From positions 1 through 62,484 of the forward strand of contig JBKECO010000015.1 in the NCBI GenBank assembly GCA_047974745.1: a DNA stretch of 62,484 nt. The letters are read 5' to 3'. Source of the DNA: JBKECO01 sp047974745. Lineage in GTDB: Bacteria > Bacillota > Clostridia > Lachnospirales > Lachnospiraceae. How positions within the stretch are numbered: the stretch's first letter is position 1; every line of letters begins with the position of its first letter. Positions 61,025-62,484 of this stretch are shown piece after piece. The notes under the pieces are model-generated. The model was not told where the DNA came from, made no database searches, and saw nothing but the letters and a program-made list of their open reading frames with translations. The position numbers were made by a program, and so were the translations under genes.

Positions 61025-61209
61025 GGCGCAAAGTAAGACTAAACAGTTGCTATAACCAAAAGATCAGAAGGAAGTACCAAATTTCTATGGTGGTCAGCAC
61101 TTGGCTTCGGTGTATCGGAATCTGGCTATTATAGAGACTCATCAACGGTTTTACTTTCCCTGAATCCGTTTGAGTGATACTTTTATATTACTTAGGAGGT
61201 ATTCGTTAG

Positions 61210-61440
61210 ATGAGAAAACGTAAAGAGTTGTTTTGTGTATGCTGTCCACATTGTGGGAGCATCGTTGCCAAGACTTCTTCGACTGAATATACTGAGAATA
61301 AGTGTACTTGTGGGAGAAGGGTTGCATCATGGGTAGAAAAAGGCTGCATTATGGTTTTTGATGCAGAATGTAATGAATCTTATGAGATGGCAGAGAGACT
61401 AAAGTTATATCATGAAAAACTGATGGTAGAGCAGTCGTAA
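61210..61440 (+). CDS. Zinc-ribbon protein of unknown function
   Basis: 76 residues. Two Cys pairs form a zinc ribbon (CCPHCGSIVAK and NKCTCGRRVA), followed by a short helix (YEMAERLKLYHEKLMVEQ). CTTAGGAGG lies about 9 nt upstream. It resembles small proteins of integrative elements. The function is unknown. Confidence 0.6.
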   Translation: MRKRKELFCVCCPHCGSIVAKTSSTEYTENKCTCGRRVASWVEKGCIMVFDAECNESYEMAERLKLYHEKLMVEQS

Positions 61441-61809
61441 ATTTTACCAATCCAAAATTTCATACATTGAGACATTGGAGGAATCCTCAGATTGGGCGAA
61501 GAGCTTTTGGTATTACATAAAGGCTTGGGAATCTTCAGAGACGGCATCGATGTTCAAGAGTTTGTGATGAGCTGAATATGGCATTGACAATCTTATAGGT
61601 GACTCGAATGGTCGAGCGCTGATTGTTATTAGAATCATTAAGAGCCTGGCAAAACGTTAACAGTAATTCATGGGACAAGTGGACAACACCACTACCCAAC
61701 AGAATTATTTGTGTACCGTTTTGCCGGGCTTTTATTTTTTTGCGCATTTTTAAGAGTAATTTTACACCTGTTAACGTTTACAGGCTCCAGAAACGAAAGG
61801 AGCATGTAT
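61441..61809. other. Intergenic stretch with two operator copies and a short remnant frame
   Basis: No full gene. From 61475 a 30-codon frame (LEESSDWAKSFWYYIKAW and on) looks protein-like, but has only a TTG start and no clear ribosome site; it may be a remnant. Two copies of a 12-bp box lie at 61652-61663 and within 61767-61784. Confidence 0.35.
61652..61784. promoter_or_regulatory. Two operator boxes upstream of the XRE gene
   Basis: aaacgttaacag at 61652-61663 is the exact reverse complement of ctgttaacgttt inside cctgttaacgtttacagg (61767-61784), itself an imperfect palindrome. The second box lies 25 nt before the XRE start. This is a layout expected for an autoregulated Cro/CI-type repressor. 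Confidence 0.6.
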
Positions 61810-62118
61810 ATGTATTATGATTTAGAAATGAGTGGAAAAAGAATTAGAGGATTACGAGATGCAAAGGGCTATACACAGGAAAAATTAGCAGAGGAAATTG
61901 GAATGTCTCAAAAAACGATTGCAGCTATCGAAAAAGGGAAGAAAGGAACAACCATTGACACGTTGGTGGCAATGGCAGATGTATTAGAAAGTTCGCTTGA
62001 TTATATTGTCGCTGGCAAAACAACAAGTGCAGAAATAGGAACGTTGTTATCAGGTCTTTCTGTTGATAGGCAGGAAATGGCTCTCAAGATTTTGAAAGGT
62101 ATTCTTGAAAATATATAA
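61810..62118 (+). CDS. XRE-family helix-turn-helix regulator
   Basis: 102 residues. A Cro/CI-type HTH at residues 8-65 (GKRIRGLRDAKGYTQEKLAE; SQKTIAAIEKGKKG) and a C-terminal helical tail (GLSVDRQEMALKILKGILEN). ATG 61810 is favoured by GAAAGGAG at 61794-61801; the longer frame from 61711 crosses the operator. It probably represses an element-borne operon beginning at or beyond the right edge. Confidence 0.85.
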   Translation: MYYDLEMSGKRIRGLRDAKGYTQEKLAEEIGMSQKTIAAIEKGKKGTTIDTLVAMADVLESSLDYIVAGKTTSAEIGTLLSGLSVDRQEMALKILKGILENI

Positions 62119-62484
62119 ATTCTTCAAAGGAGTAAATTACTCCAACTAGGGGATAAAGTGTGGAAGCAAAAAATTATAAAATTTATACATGGTCAGCAAC
62201 GATTGAACGCAAACAGTTCTTGGTTATGTGTAATACATAAAAGAAAAGCAATAAGCTTTGCTCAGAGAGTAGTGGGATGTGTTGAGGATCTGAAATATGA
62301 CAATTGAATAAGACACGCATATCCCGTGATTTTCTATTTCGCCTCTTATTTTTAGTAAGGGGTGGCGGAATCCCATTTCGTGCGATGACAAACCTGGTGG
62401 TAGTTGATTATGAGAAACAATAGCATTTGCCTATGAAGGTTTTGAGCAGAGGATTGTGCCTACCAGAGTAGCTTCTGGAGGAAG
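62119..62484. other. Right-edge stretch without a clear gene
   Basis: No long frame. A 26-codon GTG frame at 62160-62240 (VEAKNYKIYTWSATIERKQF and on) lacks a ribosome site. Several stops break all frames after it. The stretch could contain a remnant or the leader of a gene outside the window. Confidence 0.35.

Noticed and set aside
62160..62240. 26-codon GTG frame near the right edge
   Set aside because: No ribosome site, no family resemblance and a length expected by chance.
1..62484. CRISPR arrays, rRNA and tRNA genes
   Set aside because: I saw no regularly spaced repeats and no recognisable rRNA or tRNA sequence. The only tandem repeat found is the coding one at 19570-19641.

Overview
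The window looks like chromosome from a Gram-positive, gut-type Clostridia, most likely a Lachnospiraceae member. The clues are moderate-to-low GC, strong AGGAGG-type ribosome sites, lipoprotein signal peptides, many carbohydrate ABC transporters with LacI and AraC regulators, plant-glycan hydrolases, a CG-cleaving LexA-type repressor, and CbiO/CbiQ-type ECF modules. I saw no rRNA, tRNA or CRISPR array. The species is not determined.

Layout. (1) 1-1907: the start of an IS1182-like transposase at the left edge and an adenine methyltransferase gene whose 3' end appears cut off by that element. (2) 2418-6130: a QueD/PTPS-like enzyme, a chemotaxis receptor and a lipoprotein phosphoesterase. (3) 6205-19326: a divergent LacI-type regulator and a long operon. 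The operon encodes a NitT/TauT-type ABC importer with two different permeases and two different ATPases, two dehydrogenases (SDR and zinc MDR), a class II aldolase, a PFK-like kinase, a TIM-like isomerase, a second class II aldolase and a LarA-family nickel racemase/epimerase. I know of no described pathway with this set, and it is the best candidate for an undescribed system here. (4) 19537-21304: a coiled-coil membrane protein, a half-size DMT transporter behind a short attenuator-like leader RNA, and a highly structured intergenic element. (5) 21396-27833: a DUF4432 gene and a ChvE/MmsAB-type sugar ABC transporter with tandem operators and a LacI-type regulator. (6) 28057-37522: a GH51 arabinofuranosidase, an oligosaccharide ABC importer, a nucleoside-hydrolase-like protein and a GH78 rhamnosidase, probably for plant cell-wall side chains. 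(7) 37747-42577: an anchored hypothetical protein and a SAM hydrolase with an ECF transporter. (8) 42586-46870: a P-type cation ATPase behind a yybP-ykoY (manganese) riboswitch, and an FNR-like regulator divergent from a flavodoxin. (9) 46894-48760: decayed gene remnants (DUF438-PAS, CE2-like esterase, macro domain). (10) 48792-57940: a second glycan locus with a DUF5060-type glycosidase, three AraC regulators, GH43 enzymes and a GPH transporter. The transporter is frameshifted and the last GH43 is broken. (11) 57944-60356: an IS4-superfamily element with two small passenger genes inside its inverted repeats. (12) 60380-62484: a LexA-like repressor, a zinc-ribbon protein and an XRE regulator, which suggests the edge of an integrated element.

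How the parts fit together. Most of the window is nutrient capture: three or four independent import systems, each with its own regulator and hydrolases or catabolic enzymes, plus metal and redox homeostasis. Insertion sequences and gene remnants cluster at the left edge and in the last 16 kb, so the central operons look conserved and the flanks look recently remodelled.
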